Positions 1 through 9,255 are shown, counted from the stretch's first letter. The stretch is DNA of 64,000 nucleotides from Marivita hallyeonensis (GCF_900129875.1 NZ_FQXC01000001.1:744001-808000); one strand, 5' to 3'. Notes: generated by a model from the letters alone, not told the origin. Program-made: numbers and translations.

Positions 1-1
1 T

Positions 2-757
2 GACGCCTGGACCGTGGCGCAGGGGGCTCTGGGAAAACAGGGCGCGCGATGGCTGCCGGTCCGGAAGCCCGCACTCTACGCTGCAGAGGTGTTTCAGACG
101 CTCGCGCGGTCGAACGGGATCGTTCTGAAAACCGGCGAAAAGATCGACGCCATTCCAGAGGGCACGACGCCCCTTGTCACACACCAAAGCGCCCCACTCC
201 GGATCATTCTGCGGGACATGTTGCGGTATTCGACCAACATCACAGCCGAATGCGTGGGCATGACGGCGACGAACGCACGGGCCGGGTCTGTCACGACGCT
301 CAAAGGGTCGGCGGAGGCCATGAATGCTTGGGCGGTGGAAACGCTCGGCATGTCCGCACCCGCGCTTGAGGATCACTCGGGCCTTGGGGATGACAGCCGT
401 CTTTCCGCTCGGGACATGGTCAAGGCGCTGATTGCGGCACGCAAGGCAATGGGCATCAAACCACTTCTCCGAACGCATCCCTTGCGAACCGAAGAGCGTG
501 AGATCATTAAAGACCATCCGATGAAAGTGCAGGCCAAAACAGGGACACTGAATTTCGTCAGCGGCCTGGGCGGCTTCATCGATTTGCCGGACGGGACCGA
601 ACTCGCCTTCGCCTTTTTCTCAGCCGATTTGCCCAGCCGAGACGCCCTGAGCCGTGAAGAACGCGAACGCCCGCCGGGCGGCAAGACTTACAACACCCGT
701 GCGCGGAAGTTGCAGCAACGCATGCTGGCACGCTGGGGCATCGTCTACAACAGCTGA
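2..757 (+). CDS. dacB: D-alanyl-D-alanine carboxypeptidase/endopeptidase, PBP4 type (5' partial)
   Basis: C-terminal part of a penicillin-binding protein of peptidase family S13, which trims peptidoglycan peptides in the periplasm. The frame is open from the first bases, so the start and the first catalytic motif (SxxK) lie outside the window. The second motif, S-T-N, is in RYSTNITAE, and the third, K-T-G, is in QAKTGTLNFVSGLGG. Both are intact and spaced as in PBP4. The gene converges on the sulfotransferase gene with a 17-base gap. Family assignment is firm. The symbol is the usual one for the family, not proof of orthology to E. coli dacB. Confidence 0.88.
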   Translation, partial: DAWTVAQGALGKQGARWLPVRKPALYAAEVFQTLARSNGIVLKTGEKIDAIPEGTTPLVTHQSAPLRIILRDMLRYSTNITAECVGMTATNARAGSVTTLKGSAEAMNAWAVETLGMSAPALEDHSGLGDDSRLSARDMVKALIAARKAMGIKPLLRTHPLRTEEREIIKDHPMKVQAKTGTLNFVSGLGGFIDLPDGTELAFAFFSADLPSRDALSREERERPPGGKTYNTRARKLQQRMLARWGIVYNS

Positions 758-774
758 GCCCCAATGGTTGCCAT

Positions 775-1683
775 TCAATTCTCCAGAGCATCGGTAATGC
801 GACCACTTTGAGATTGTTCTAAGTGTCGCGAAGCCAGGTCATACAGCAGGATATCTTGCGCGAAATGCACCGAGAGCCTTTGACGGAGGTCGTCATCTAG
901 AAATGCGTCAGGCGACAGGGTTTGGGCATCGTCTAAATCTGATGGAAGCACGTCAGCGACACAGTCTCTTGCGGTATCTGAAGACGCATAGCGCGCCCGG
1001 TTTTTGTGAGGGAGGTCGATTCTCTGCCCAACGTGCACGTCCAGGTCGGATTTCAAAACAGCAAGGTGTTCCGTCGTATAAACATGGGTGAACGGAATAG
1101 CCTTCAGCTGCAGCGATTGCGGTCGCCAGTGCGGGTCCAGTCGCGCCGGGTTCTCGCGCAGGATGTCATTTGCAAACGCTCTGAAAGTGATGCCGCGTTC
1201 ATAATCTGCCGCGGTCAGGTCCCACACCCCTAGACTGCGTAACATGACCGGGTCGATGGTGATCCCGGCCTCTTTCACCATACGGTTTTTGACGAATTTT
1301 TCGACGTACACGCTGACCAACCTATCAACCGGATGTCGCAATACGACAAAGCGCATCCATAACGGGTCGAACAGCCGTTCCATGATGTCTTTTTCGGAAC
1401 GGTGCAGAAACAAGAGATCGGTCGTCTCGGTGTCCAGAAGCCGATGAATGTCTTCGCCGGGCCTCTGCTCGGTGAGCCCACCGAGTTTTGCCATCAGCGT
1501 TTTCAGCGAAGAGCACGCGTTTTTTGCAATCGGCATATATATGACCTTTACGGGGTCCGCGATCATCGCCTGCTTCAACGGAAATCGCTTGAAACGCGGT
1601 GTACTTGGCGGGTCCTCGAAATGGTAATAGCGCCACGTTTGACGTCGGCGGAGCCTGTCATGGGCGGTCTTCAGAAAGGACAT
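775..1683 (-). CDS. Sulfotransferase family 2 domain protein
   Basis: A 302-residue protein resembling the Sulfotransfer_2 group, which moves sulfate from PAPS to carbohydrate or other acceptors. A phosphosulfate-binding loop is visible near residue 50 (YMPIAKNACSSLKTLM), and a 3'-phosphate-binding segment further on (LRHPVDRLVSVYVEKF). No signal peptide or membrane segment is apparent. The acceptor cannot be deduced. Genes of this kind in marine bacteria often modify surface polysaccharide, but no glycan genes are nearby. A second, shorter member of the family lies at 37776-38426. The gene stands alone between dacB and a TerB-like gene on the same strand. Confidence 0.8.
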   Translation of the reverse strand: MSFLKTAHDRLRRRQTWRYYHFEDPPSTPRFKRFPLKQAMIADPVKVIYMPIAKNACSSLKTLMAKLGGLTEQRPGEDIHRLLDTETTDLLFLHRSEKDIMERLFDPLWMRFVVLRHPVDRLVSVYVEKFVKNRMVKEAGITIDPVMLRSLGVWDLTAADYERGITFRAFANDILRENPARLDPHWRPQSLQLKAIPFTHVYTTEHLAVLKSDLDVHVGQRIDLPHKNRARYASSDTARDCVADVLPSDLDDAQTLSPDAFLDDDLRQRLSVHFAQDILLYDLASRHLEQSQSGRITDALEN

Positions 1684-1710
1684 GTATCTTTTTGCGATCC
1701 GTTGATGCGA

Positions 1711-2136
1711 TCAAAGCCGCATGTGACGGGCCCGCGATCCGCGTTCGATGGCGGCGGCGTGCAGGCGGTCGATTTCCAGCTCGTACCGGACTTCTTCCAG
1801 AAGGCGCAGCTCGGTTTCTTTCAGCGTCCCGTCCGCTGCCGCAACGTCGCAGGCCAGCGCGTAGGCTGTCTCGAACAATCGCGTGGGCAGATTGTCCCGG
1901 ATCAGTCCAAACAAAGCGTCAAGACCGTCTTCCTGCTCGAACAGATCGAAGACCAGAGCGGACATCGTCGGGATACGCCCCTCATCGTATTCGGCGAAAA
2001 CCGGCAGATTGTTCACCGCTGACTGGATCTTGACGAGTTCGGCCGTGCCGATGCTCTCGTCAGAGGCAGATACGGCAATCATCAGGGCCACAAGGCAATC
2101 CTGCGGGCTGAGCGGGTGGGGATCGGTATCGGGCAC
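1711..2136 (-). CDS. TerB-family tellurite-resistance-like protein
   Basis: An all-helical acidic protein of 141 residues matching the TerB/DjlA-N fold: repeated D-E and A-A-D-G helical hairpins such as ISASDESIGTAELVKIQ and VAAADGTLKETELRLLEEV, which carry the metal-binding acidic residues of this fold. Despite the family name, a role in tellurite resistance is not established for stand-alone members. It lies 27 bases upstream of the sulfotransferase gene on the same strand, so the two may be cotranscribed. It is divergent from the lysyl-tRNA synthetase gene across 127 bases. Confidence 0.78.
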   Translation of the reverse strand: MPDTDPHPLSPQDCLVALMIAVSASDESIGTAELVKIQSAVNNLPVFAEYDEGRIPTMSALVFDLFEQEDGLDALFGLIRDNLPTRLFETAYALACDVAAADGTLKETELRLLEEVRYELEIDRLHAAAIERGSRARHMRL

Positions 2137-2263
2137 GGGGATCGCTTTCCTGGTCTGGGGCCGGTTCCATCCAACTTATTGACGCTCCCGCGCCCCCGCA
2201 ATAGGGAGTGCCCTTTGAACGCCCTGACAGGTGCGTGAGTCAAACATCCGGAGTGAATGAGCA

Positions 2264-3841
2264 ATGTCCGATCTGCGCGAAGCTGCAATGACCTCAAAGG
2301 CGTGGCCCTTTGAAGAGGCGCGTCGGCTGCTCAAACGCTACGAGAAGGCTCCGCCCGAAAAGGGATACGTGCTGTTCGAGACGGGTTACGGTCCCTCCGG
2401 CCTGCCGCATATCGGGACGTTTGGTGAGGTGCTGCGCACCACGATGATCCGACACGCGTTCGAGGTGATCTCGGACATTCCGACCCGTCTGATCTGTTTC
2501 TCCGACGATCTGGACGGTATGCGAAAGGTGCCCGGCAACCTGCCGAACCAGGAAATGCTGGCCGAGCACTTGCAAATGCCGCTGACCTCGGTGCCCGATC
2601 CATTCGAAGAGTACGAAAGCTTCGGCCACCACAACAACGCGATGTTGCGCCGGTTCCTTGACACGTTTGGGTTCGAATACGAGTTCTACTCGGCGACCGA
2701 GTTCTACAGATCCGGCCAGTTCGACGAGATCCTCCTCCGCGCCTGCGAGAAGTACGACGACATCATGGCCGTCATGCTCAAGTCTCTGCGCGAGGAACGC
2801 CAGCAGACCTATTCGATCTTCCTGCCGATCCACCCGGAAACCGGCCGCGTGCTCTACGTGCCGATGAAGAACGTTGATGCCGCCAAGGGCGAGATCACCT
2901 TCGACGACGAAACGGGTCGCGAATGGACGCTGCCGGTCACCGGTGGCAACGTCAAATTCCAGTGGAAGCCCGATTTCGGCGCGCGCTGGGCAGCGCTCGG
3001 CGTCGATTTCGAGATGTACGGCAAGGACCATTCCACCAACACGCCGATCTACGACCAGATTTGCCGCATCCTTGGCCAGCCTGCGCCCGAACATTTCGTC
3101 TATGAGCTGTTCCTCGACGATCAGGGACAGAAGATCTCCAAATCGACCGGCAACGGGATCAGCATCGATGAATGGCTCAGCTACGCCTCGACCGAGTCGC
3201 TCAGCTATTTCATGTTCCAGAAGCCGAAGACGGCGAAGCGGCTCTATTTTGACGTGATCCCCAAGGCGGTGGATGAATACCACCAGCAACTGCGCGCCTA
3301 TCCGACGCAGGATGCCAAGGCGCAGGCGGCGAACCCGGTCTGGCACATCCATTCCGGCGACGTGCCGGAGTCTAAGATGGTGGTGCCGTTCTCGATGCTG
3401 TTGAACCTCGCCTCAGCCGCGCACGCGGAAAACAAGGATGCGATGTGGGGCTTTATCCAGCGCTACGCGCCCGATGCGACGCCCGACACGCATCCCGATC
3501 TCGATCAGGCGGCGGGCTTTGCGGTGAAGTATTACGAAGACTTCGTGAAACCCACCAAAGTCTTCCGCGCGCCGGATGAAAAAGAGCGGGCGGCGATGGA
3601 GGATCTGGCATCGCGGCTAGAGGCGCATGAGGGTCCGACCGATGACGAGACTCTGCAATCGCTGGTCTTTGCGGTTGGCAAGGATCACGACTTCGATCCG
3701 CTCCGCGATTGGTTCAAGGCGCTGTACGAGGTGCTGCTCGGTCAGTCGCAGGGTCCGCGCTTCGGTGGTTTCATCGCGCTGTACGGCGTGAACGAGACCG
3801 TGGCGTTGATCCGCAAAGGACTGGCGGGCGAATTGTCGTGA
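2264..3841 (+). CDS. lysS: Lysine--tRNA ligase, class I
   Basis: Charges tRNA-Lys with lysine in the cytoplasm. At 525 residues it has the length of the class I (archaeal-type) enzyme, also called LysK, which alphaproteobacteria use instead of class II LysRS. The Rossmann catalytic domain carries the HIGH-like signature at residues 48-51 (PHIG in [12 protein letters not shown]) and the KMSKS-like loop at 290-294 (KISKS). The C-terminal half is helical and binds the anticodon. The start at 2264 gives eight residues before a second methionine at 2288, and either could be used. A perfect hairpin follows six bases after the stop. Confidence 0.95.
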   Translation: MSDLREAAMTSKAWPFEEARRLLKRYEKAPPEKGYVLFETGYGPSGLPHIGTFGEVLRTTMIRHAFEVISDIPTRLICFSDDLDGMRKVPGNLPNQEMLAEHLQMPLTSVPDPFEEYESFGHHNNAMLRRFLDTFGFEYEFYSATEFYRSGQFDEILLRACEKYDDIMAVMLKSLREERQQTYSIFLPIHPETGRVLYVPMKNVDAAKGEITFDDETGREWTLPVTGGNVKFQWKPDFGARWAALGVDFEMYGKDHSTNTPIYDQICRILGQPAPEHFVYELFLDDQGQKISKSTGNGISIDEWLSYASTESLSYFMFQKPKTAKRLYFDVIPKAVDEYHQQLRAYPTQDAKAQAANPVWHIHSGDVPESKMVVPFSMLLNLASAAHAENKDAMWGFIQRYAPDATPDTHPDLDQAAGFAVKYYEDFVKPTKVFRAPDEKERAAMEDLASRLEAHEGPTDDETLQSLVFAVGKDHDFDPLRDWFKALYEVLLGQSQGPRFGGFIALYGVNETVALIRKGLAGELS

Positions 3842-3846
3842 TAGAA

Positions 3847-3870
3847 AGGTCGGACATATTTGTCCGACCT
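3847..3870. terminator. Perfect 10-bp hairpin after the lysyl-tRNA synthetase gene
   Basis: AGGTCGGACA is followed by a TATT loop and its exact complement, TGTCCGACCT. There is no T-tract, so it is not a classic intrinsic terminator. It may act as an mRNA-end stabiliser, a weak terminator, or a palindromic protein-binding site for the next gene. Confidence 0.5.
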
Positions 3871-3906
3871 GTCCCGCGCTCTACCTCCTCTTCAGGAGGA
3901 TGGATC

Positions 3907-4323
3907 ATGCGCACTATCATCACCGGGTTAACACTCGCCCTGACCATGACGGGCTCTCTCTGGGCGCAAGATGTCCTTGGCCGCGAACCAGCGATCGAGG
4001 AAACGATCCAGAGCCAGATCGACGCCTTCTTGCAGGATGATTTCGAAACCGCCTTCACCTTCGCCAGCCCAAACATCCGCAACATGTTCCGCACGCCGGA
4101 AAACTTCGGCCGGATGGTGCAGCAAGGCTACCCGATGGTGTGGCGGCCCGACACCGTAACCTATGGCGACCTCCGGTCCATTGCCGGTGGGCTCTACCAG
4201 ATGGTGATCGTCAAGGATGTGGATGGCAATCTTCACTATCTCGATTACCGGATGCAGCAGATCGATGGTGAATGGCGGATTGCCGGTGTGCAGATCCTTC
4301 AGCCGCCAGAGGTGTCAGCCTGA
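3907..4323 (+). CDS. DUF4864 domain secreted protein
   Basis: A protein of 138 residues with an N-terminal signal peptide (hydrophobic stretch ending in SLWAQD) and a mature part typical of DUF4864: IQSQIDAFLQDDFETAFTFA near the start and LDYRMQQIDGEWRIAGVQIL near the end. The fold is expected to be NTF2-like. The function is unknown and the likely location is the periplasm. The start was chosen at the ATG six bases after AGGAGG (3895-3900), although the frame stays open upstream. It is convergent with the VOC-family gene. Confidence 0.8.
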   Translation: MRTIITGLTLALTMTGSLWAQDVLGREPAIEETIQSQIDAFLQDDFETAFTFASPNIRNMFRTPENFGRMVQQGYPMVWRPDTVTYGDLRSIAGGLYQMVIVKDVDGNLHYLDYRMQQIDGEWRIAGVQILQPPEVSA

Positions 4324-4345
4324 CACGACGCCCAATTGATCGCGA

Positions 4346-4765
4346 TCAACCATCGTCCCGCTGGGGATCGTCGGGGTTGCTTGAAAACAAGGCGATCTTG
4401 TTGCCCTGCGGGTCGCGCAGGTAGCCCACGTAGAACTGAGGGCCGTAAGACGCACGGAAGCCCGGCGCGCCTTCGTTAACCCCGCCAGCCGCAATCGCCG
4501 CTGCGTGCAATGCACGGACCTGGGCCTGATTGCGTGCTTCGAACGCCACCATCATGCCATTCCCGACTGAGGCCGGCTGCCCGTTGAACGGTTTTTTGAC
4601 ATAGAAATCCGGAAGCGCCGGGGAAGCGCCCTCGTCCCGCGGCAAGACATAGCTCAGGTCGCCATGATACTCTTCGACCGAATAGCCCAACGTCGGCAAA
4701 AAGGCGGAATAGAACCGCCTTGCGCGCTCCATATCGTCAGCACCAATAGTGACATAGGCGATCAT
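4346..4765 (-). CDS. VOC family protein (glyoxalase/dioxygenase fold)
   Basis: A small metalloenzyme-fold protein of 139 residues. It opens with the characteristic beta strand and helix (MIAYVTIGADDMERARRFYS) and ends with QFYVGYLRDPQGNKIALF, a typical VOC C-terminal strand carrying a glutamine/asparagine-rich metal-site region. Substrate unknown; related proteins include glyoxalases and resistance proteins. Its start overlaps the stop of the preceding gene by four bases (ATGA), so the two genes form a translationally coupled pair. Confidence 0.8.
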   Translation of the reverse strand: MIAYVTIGADDMERARRFYSAFLPTLGYSVEEYHGDLSYVLPRDEGASPALPDFYVKKPFNGQPASVGNGMMVAFEARNQAQVRALHAAAIAAGGVNEGAPGFRASYGPQFYVGYLRDPQGNKIALFSSNPDDPQRDDG

Positions 4766-5283
4766 CTCGTCTCCTTCCTGACGTGGTCAGATCCCGGCAA
4801 ACCCTCACCCAAATCGTCCGCCGTCAGCGTGTAAGCTTTGCCGAACCCGCCATTCAGGTGCGCGCCAAGCGGTGTAAAGCGCACCAGCGCGAAATCGGCA
4901 AACCCGATGTAGAGTTTCGCCTTGGGCTGCCGGGCCAGAAAGGCCTTCGCCAAAGGCGCGTGCTCGGCCGTTCCGTGCCGCACGAAGACGGCTTTTGCCC
5001 GCAGGCTAAGGCGCGGGTAGGTCAGCGGATCGCCTTTTGCGCCCGGCTCTCCGATCAAAAGGGAACACACAGGATTTTTCTGCAGCGCGGCACTGTGATG
5101 GCTCAGATCCGAAATCAGACTCAGAGGCTGTCCACCCGGTCCAGACACCAGAGCCACACGGCTGACCATAGGCGTGCCATCGCTTGGGTCGACGTAGGAA
5201 AGCGCCGCATATTTGGACGTTTCGATAAGGTTTCGCGCCAGTTCGCGCGCCTCGCCATCTGTGGGACGTATCGGTGATTTCAT
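4762..5283 (-). CDS. HugZ / pyridoxamine-phosphate-oxidase-like family protein
   Basis: A 173-residue split-barrel flavin-binding-fold protein. Family features are the opening ARNLIETSKYAALSYVDP, the strand GTPMVSRVALVSGPGGQPL, and the internal LSHHSAALQKNPVCSLLIG. Members bind FMN or heme, and HugZ degrades heme. Which applies here cannot be read from the sequence. The start was set at 5283 (MKSPIRPTDGE) because the upstream extension is not protein-like. It is the first gene of a two-gene operon with the VOC protein. Confidence 0.75.
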   Translation of the reverse strand: MKSPIRPTDGEARELARNLIETSKYAALSYVDPSDGTPMVSRVALVSGPGGQPLSLISDLSHHSAALQKNPVCSLLIGEPGAKGDPLTYPRLSLRAKAVFVRHGTAEHAPLAKAFLARQPKAKLYIGFADFALVRFTPLGAHLNGGFGKAYTLTADDLGEGLPGSDHVRKETR

Positions 5284-5380
5284 CGCATCAATTCTAATCG
5301 CAAAAGCCGGTGTGGCAATTTTTATGCTGCACCTGCAAAATAACCCCAGTACCTTCTGATCGAATCGGGGGAACGATAAG

Positions 5381-6022
5381 ATGACCGGACAGGTAATCAC
5401 AGTCGCGCAGCAAAAAGGTGGCTCGGGCAAGACGACCGTGTCGGCCAATCTCGCCACCGGCTTTCTGCGTCAAGGCAAGCGCGTCGCTTTGGTCGATATC
5501 GACCCGCAGGGCAGTCTGGGCCGCTGGTTCATGACCCGCATCGAAGAAGAAAGCGGCCCGGTTGATGCGCTTGAATTCGCAACATCCTCGGCCTGGGGCA
5601 TCACCTACGAAGTGCGCAAGCTGTCTGACAGCCACGACATCGTCATTATCGACACACCGCCGAAGGCCGACAGCGATCTGCGCCCCGCCTTACGCGTGGC
5701 CGATCTTGTTGTCGTTCCGGTCAGCGTCAGCCATGTCGACCTCTGGGCCACCGAAGGTGTCCTCGACCTGGCCCGGCGCGAAGGCAAGGATGCCCTTGTC
5801 GTGCTCAACCGGGCGCGCAAGAACACGCGGCTTGGGTCCGAAGTGGCCGAAGCCGCCGAAAAGCTCATGGCCCGGATTGCGGAGACGCAATTGGCCAACC
5901 GCGTGATCTATGCCGAAGCCCTGGGGCAGGGGCGCGGCGCCGCCGAAGGGCGCAAGACGCCAGCACAGGCTGAGGTCGACGCGCTCACGTCAGAGGTGGC
6001 AGCGGCGCTGGCAAACGGGTAA
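5381..6022 (+). CDS. ParA family ATPase
   Basis: A P-loop ATPase of 213 residues related to ParA/MinD partition proteins. The deviant Walker A motif KGGSGKTT lies at residues 12-19, followed by the Walker A' segment VALVDIDPQGS and Walker B IVIIDTPP. It is short for a plasmid ParA, has no N-terminal HTH and has no parB neighbour, so it more likely belongs to the chromosomal orphan ParA-like group (PpfA/MipZ-like roles in positioning complexes). It is followed after 30 bases by a gene of unknown function in the same direction. Confidence 0.85.
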   Translation: MTGQVITVAQQKGGSGKTTVSANLATGFLRQGKRVALVDIDPQGSLGRWFMTRIEEESGPVDALEFATSSAWGITYEVRKLSDSHDIVIIDTPPKADSDLRPALRVADLVVVPVSVSHVDLWATEGVLDLARREGKDALVVLNRARKNTRLGSEVAEAAEKLMARIAETQLANRVIYAEALGQGRGAAEGRKTPAQAEVDALTSEVAAALANG

Positions 6023-6052
6023 AGCCAGGGCAGACTTGCCGGAGCCCGAGCC

Positions 6053-6898
6053 ATGACCGACCTGACCGCACTCAAGGATGCCATCCGCGCCGATGGCGCG
6101 TCGCGCGGCCAGACCTTGTCCAAGCTCGGCTATTTCTGCGCGCCGTTCCGCCCGGCATCGGGGCCTTTGTCCGACAAGGTCATCAAGGTCTATCGCGGTT
6201 TGCGCGACGACGCGGCACTTGACCGTCTGGCGCGGTGCCATGACGATTACGTCGGGGCCCTGAAACGGGCAGGTGTTGACCTGCCCGAGACCGAGTTCCA
6301 CCTGCTCGATATGGACGGCACCCGCATTCCAGTGATCGTGCAGCAGGCCCTCCCGTCCGACAGCATGATGCGCCCGCAAATGCAAACCGCGTCGCTGGAC
6401 GATACGCTCACGATGATGGAGGCCGCAGGCGACGTCATTGCCACCTTCTGGAACAATGCCGACCAGTTCGACACGCGCATCGGCTTTCACCCGTCGATCC
6501 GCAATTTCGCGTATCTCGACGGACGCGCGTTGTTTTTCGATACCTTCCCGCCGCTGATCCATTATTCCCGCGACGAGATGGGCAAGATGCTGCTGCTTTT
6601 CTCGGACAAGGCGCTGATGCGCTGGGTCGGGCCGCTTCTGCAGTCAAAGGTCACCGGCATTCAGGACGAATGGTACTCCGCCCCGGAAACACTGGTGGGC
6701 CTTGTAGGGTCGGCCTGCCGCCTGCGTCCGAACGATGCTGAGGCCTATCTCGACTGGGGACGTGATTTCACGAGCCGCCGCATGTCGCGCTGGGCGGATG
6801 AAGCGTTGCCGCAGCTTCAGGACCCGCCCCGCCTGCCGGGGTACTGGACAGGGTTCCGGAAACTGCTTGGTTTGCAGGGCGAACCCAACGTGTCGTGA
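6053..6898 (+). CDS. DUF6206-like uncharacterised protein
   Basis: A cytoplasmic protein of 281 residues without an assignable catalytic activity. It resembles the DUF6206 family. The middle contains FHPSIRNFAYLDGRALFFD and DTFPPLIHYSRDEMGKM, a layout reminiscent of the catalytic and metal-binding loops of aminoglycoside-phosphotransferase-like kinases, but the key residues are not clearly conserved. No signal peptide or membrane segment is seen. It probably forms an operon with the ParA gene 30 bases upstream. The assignment is from memory of the family and would need a profile search. Confidence 0.6.
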   Translation: MTDLTALKDAIRADGASRGQTLSKLGYFCAPFRPASGPLSDKVIKVYRGLRDDAALDRLARCHDDYVGALKRAGVDLPETEFHLLDMDGTRIPVIVQQALPSDSMMRPQMQTASLDDTLTMMEAAGDVIATFWNNADQFDTRIGFHPSIRNFAYLDGRALFFDTFPPLIHYSRDEMGKMLLLFSDKALMRWVGPLLQSKVTGIQDEWYSAPETLVGLVGSACRLRPNDAEAYLDWGRDFTSRRMSRWADEALPQLQDPPRLPGYWTGFRKLLGLQGEPNVS

Positions 6899-6910
6899 TC
6901 CATCGCTGAT

Positions 6911-6924
6911 CTGATGCGGATCAA
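6911..6924 (+). promoter_or_regulatory. FnrL/FNR-like box upstream of usp
   Basis: CTGAT-GCGG-ATCAA differs by one base from the FNR-type consensus TTGAT-N4-ATCAA. It lies 58 bases upstream of the universal stress protein start, a normal position for activation by the oxygen-sensing regulator FnrL. Inference from pattern and position. Confidence 0.55.
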
Positions 6925-6981
6925 GGTGCCCTGCCGCGCAGCGGTCTAAGCTGACCCCGAACTGAGAAATGGAGGGGTCTC

Positions 6982-7389
6982 ATGTACACGAATATTCTGG
7001 TTCCCATCGCACTCGACGACGATGACGTCCGGGCGTCCAAATCCTTGGCTGTCGCCAAGACACTTGCGTCGGAAAACGCACGGATCACGCTACTGCATGT
7101 CATCGAGTCGATTCCGACCTACGCGATCAGCTATATCGCGGCGGATATGCTGGCAGAGACGCGTAAGGGCATCATCACCGAGATGAACCGCCTTGCCGAC
7201 GAAGCCGGCGCAAAGGCCGTGGTCATCGACGGCCATTCCGGGGCGTCGATCCTCGACTACGCGGAAGAGCACGGGCCTGACCTGATCGTCCTGGCCTCGC
7301 ATCGCCCCGGCATGCAGTCGCTGCTTCTAGGCTCGACCGCGACGCATGTTGTCCGCCATGCCAAGTGTTCGGTGCATGTCATTCGCTGA
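6982..7389 (+). CDS. Universal stress protein, UspA family
   Basis: A single-domain Usp of 135 residues (Rossmann-like alpha/beta fold). It starts with MYTNILVPIALDDDD and ends with the nucleotide-loop region LLLGSTATHVVRHAKCSVHVI, close to the G-2x-G-9x-G-S/T ATP-binding signature. RBS GGAGG at 6971-6975. An FnrL-like box lies upstream and a hemerythrin-domain gene lies directly downstream, which suggests induction under low oxygen or redox stress. Confidence 0.88.
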   Translation: MYTNILVPIALDDDDVRASKSLAVAKTLASENARITLLHVIESIPTYAISYIAADMLAETRKGIITEMNRLADEAGAKAVVIDGHSGASILDYAEEHGPDLIVLASHRPGMQSLLLGSTATHVVRHAKCSVHVIR

Positions 7390-7436
7390 TTGACTTCCGC
7401 GGTCCTTGGCGCACCTCTTCCTCGCAGGAGGTGCCC

Positions 7437-7988
7437 ATGACGGACAATTTGGCCCTTGAGGTGCGCGACGGCTTGCCGGATGCATTGCGCGTTCTGCTCG
7501 AAGATTACCCGCGCGAGACGTGGGAAACGCATGACAACTTCGCCGGGCTGGTGGCCTTCTGGCTCGACCGGCACCTGATGTTTCGCAAACTCCTGACCGC
7601 GCTGCAGGATGACGCCGAACTGGCGATTGACGGCAAACTCGATGCGCAGACACATGCCGCGAAACTGTCCCGCTACGGGTCGACGCTGTTGCAAAACCTG
7701 CATGGCCATCACCAAATCGAGGACCACCACTATTTCCCGGTCCTCAGCGCCCGTGAGCCCGTGCTAGCCAAGGGGTTCACGCTTCTGGATTCCGATCATC
7801 ATGCGATGGACGGGCTACTGGACCGGTTCGCCAAAGGGGCCAACGCGGTCATTCAGGGCCAGTCTGAACCGGGACCGTTCCGGGACGAGCTGATGGGGTT
7901 CGAGGCCCTGCTCAACCGGCATCTCATCGACGAAGAAGAGCTGATCGTCCCGGTGATCCTGAAACACGGACCGAACGGGCTCAGCTGA
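7437..7988 (+). CDS. Hemerythrin domain-containing protein
   Basis: A four-helix-bundle protein of 183 residues with the di-iron ligand pattern of hemerythrins: a His in helix 1 (WETHDNF), [21 protein letters not shown] and [14 protein letters not shown]. Members sense or carry oxygen or nitric oxide or protect against oxidative stress. The start was placed at ATG 7437 behind AGGAGG (7426-7431). A longer frame beginning at 7365 would overlap the usp gene. It probably forms one transcript with usp, consistent with the FnrL-like site upstream. Confidence 0.82.
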   Translation: MTDNLALEVRDGLPDALRVLLEDYPRETWETHDNFAGLVAFWLDRHLMFRKLLTALQDDAELAIDGKLDAQTHAAKLSRYGSTLLQNLHGHHQIEDHHYFPVLSAREPVLAKGFTLLDSDHHAMDGLLDRFAKGANAVIQGQSEPGPFRDELMGFEALLNRHLIDEEELIVPVILKHGPNGLS

Positions 7989-8049
7989 CGCCTTTACTTG
8001 GCCCGGACAGCCATGCCACATCTGCCGCCAATCACGGACGGAGCCGCGC

Positions 8050-9033
8050 ATGGACATCGACGATCTGGCCAAACGCATCCTGGCAGGAGAGCGCCGCGCT
8101 TTGGCCCGGGCCATCACGCTTGTCGAAAGTGGCCGGGCTGACCATCGCCAGGACACGCTGCGCCTTTTCGAGGCGCTGAAGGGCCACGGCAAAGAGGCTC
8201 TGCGCATCGGCCTGTCGGGCACGCCCGGCGTAGGCAAATCGACCTTCATCGAAGCTTTCGGCATGATGCTTACGCGGCAGGGGCTCAAGGTTGCCGTGCT
8301 GGCCGTCGATCCCAGCTCGACCCGTTCGGGCGGGTCCATCCTGGGTGACAAGACCCGGATGGAACGCCTCTCGCGTGACCCAAATGCCTTCATCCGCCCC
8401 AGCCCGTCGCAATCGCATCTGGGCGGGGTCGCCCGCCGCACGCGCGAGGCCATCGACCTCTGCGAGGCGGCAGGGTTCGACGTGGTTCTGATCGAGACGG
8501 TCGGGGTAGGGCAATCCGAAACCGTCGTGGCGGAATTGTCCGACCTGTTCCTGCTCCTCCTGGCCCCGGCGGGCGGCGACGAGTTGCAGGGCGTGAAGCG
8601 TGGCATCATGGAAATGGCCGACATCATCCTCGTCAACAAGGCCGATGGCGACCTCAAGACGACGGCCATCCGCACCTGCGCCGACTATGCCGGAGCGCTG
8701 CGGCTGCTGCGCAAACGTCCGCAGGACCCGGACGGTTTCCCCAAGGCGATGACGGTCTCCGCGCTCGAAGACACAGGTCTCGCCACCGCGTGGGACACCA
8801 TGCAAGAGCTGGTCGACTGGCGGCGGGACAACGGGCATTTCGACGCGCGCCGCGCCGCGCAGGCCCGCTACTGGTTCGAGGCCGAACTCCGCCAGTCCCT
8901 TCTGTCGCGTCTTGAACGCGAGCCCATGAAGGGACTTGTTACGGCCGCAGGGCGTGACGTCGAAAACGGCACGCAAACCCCCAGTCAAGCCGCCGAACAG
9001 GTGCTCGCACGGCTTGAAGGCCGCCTTTCCTGA
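8050..9033 (+). CDS. meaB: Methylmalonyl-CoA mutase-associated GTPase MeaB
   Basis: A G3E-family P-loop GTPase of 327 residues that loads and protects the adenosylcobalamin cofactor of methylmalonyl-CoA mutase. The Walker A motif GTPGVGKST is at residues 57-65. It is followed by [22 protein letters not shown], the switch region characteristic of ArgK/MeaB proteins, then [10 protein letters not shown] and the guanine-specificity motif NKADG. The mutase gene is not in the window. The assignment is clear from length and motifs. Confidence 0.93.
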   Translation: MDIDDLAKRILAGERRALARAITLVESGRADHRQDTLRLFEALKGHGKEALRIGLSGTPGVGKSTFIEAFGMMLTRQGLKVAVLAVDPSSTRSGGSILGDKTRMERLSRDPNAFIRPSPSQSHLGGVARRTREAIDLCEAAGFDVVLIETVGVGQSETVVAELSDLFLLLLAPAGGDELQGVKRGIMEMADIILVNKADGDLKTTAIRTCADYAGALRLLRKRPQDPDGFPKAMTVSALEDTGLATAWDTMQELVDWRRDNGHFDARRAAQARYWFEAELRQSLLSRLEREPMKGLVTAAGRDVENGTQTPSQAAEQVLARLEGRLS

Positions 9034-9090
9034 ACGGGAAGGCCACACAAGTAGGTGCGTTGCCCCTCTGACGCCTTTGGCGTCATTCAC

Positions 9091-9255
9091 CCCAAGGTAT
9101 TTTCGAAACAGAGAAGTAGCAGTCTGTTTACCAAATCAGGCGATGCTCGGCGGGCGGTACAGGCGGAGGCGCCGATGGCCGTAAACGGAGAAGCCCCTTG
9201 CCACCGTGCAAGGGGTGGACCGGCCAGCCCTTCTCTGTTTCCAAAATACCTCGGG
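9091..9255. repeat. MITE-like non-coding element with 26-bp inverted repeats
   Basis: The ends (9091-9116 and 9230-9255) are inverted copies matching at 24 of 26 positions. Their core reads AGGTATTTT, then GAAACAGAGAAG. The interior carries a second hairpin, CCCTTGC with GCAAGGG (about 9195-9215). No ORF is convincing. It fills most of the 442-base gap between meaB and rpmB. The arm design resembles the element at 43510-43748. Similar palindromes are common between genes in this bacterial family, from memory. Confidence 0.6.

Noticed and set aside
4336-4349. Perfect FNR-type box TTGAT-CGCG-ATCAA
   Set aside because: It lies between and inside the 3' ends of two convergent genes, not before any start, so it probably has no promoter role. 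Possibly a chance palindrome.
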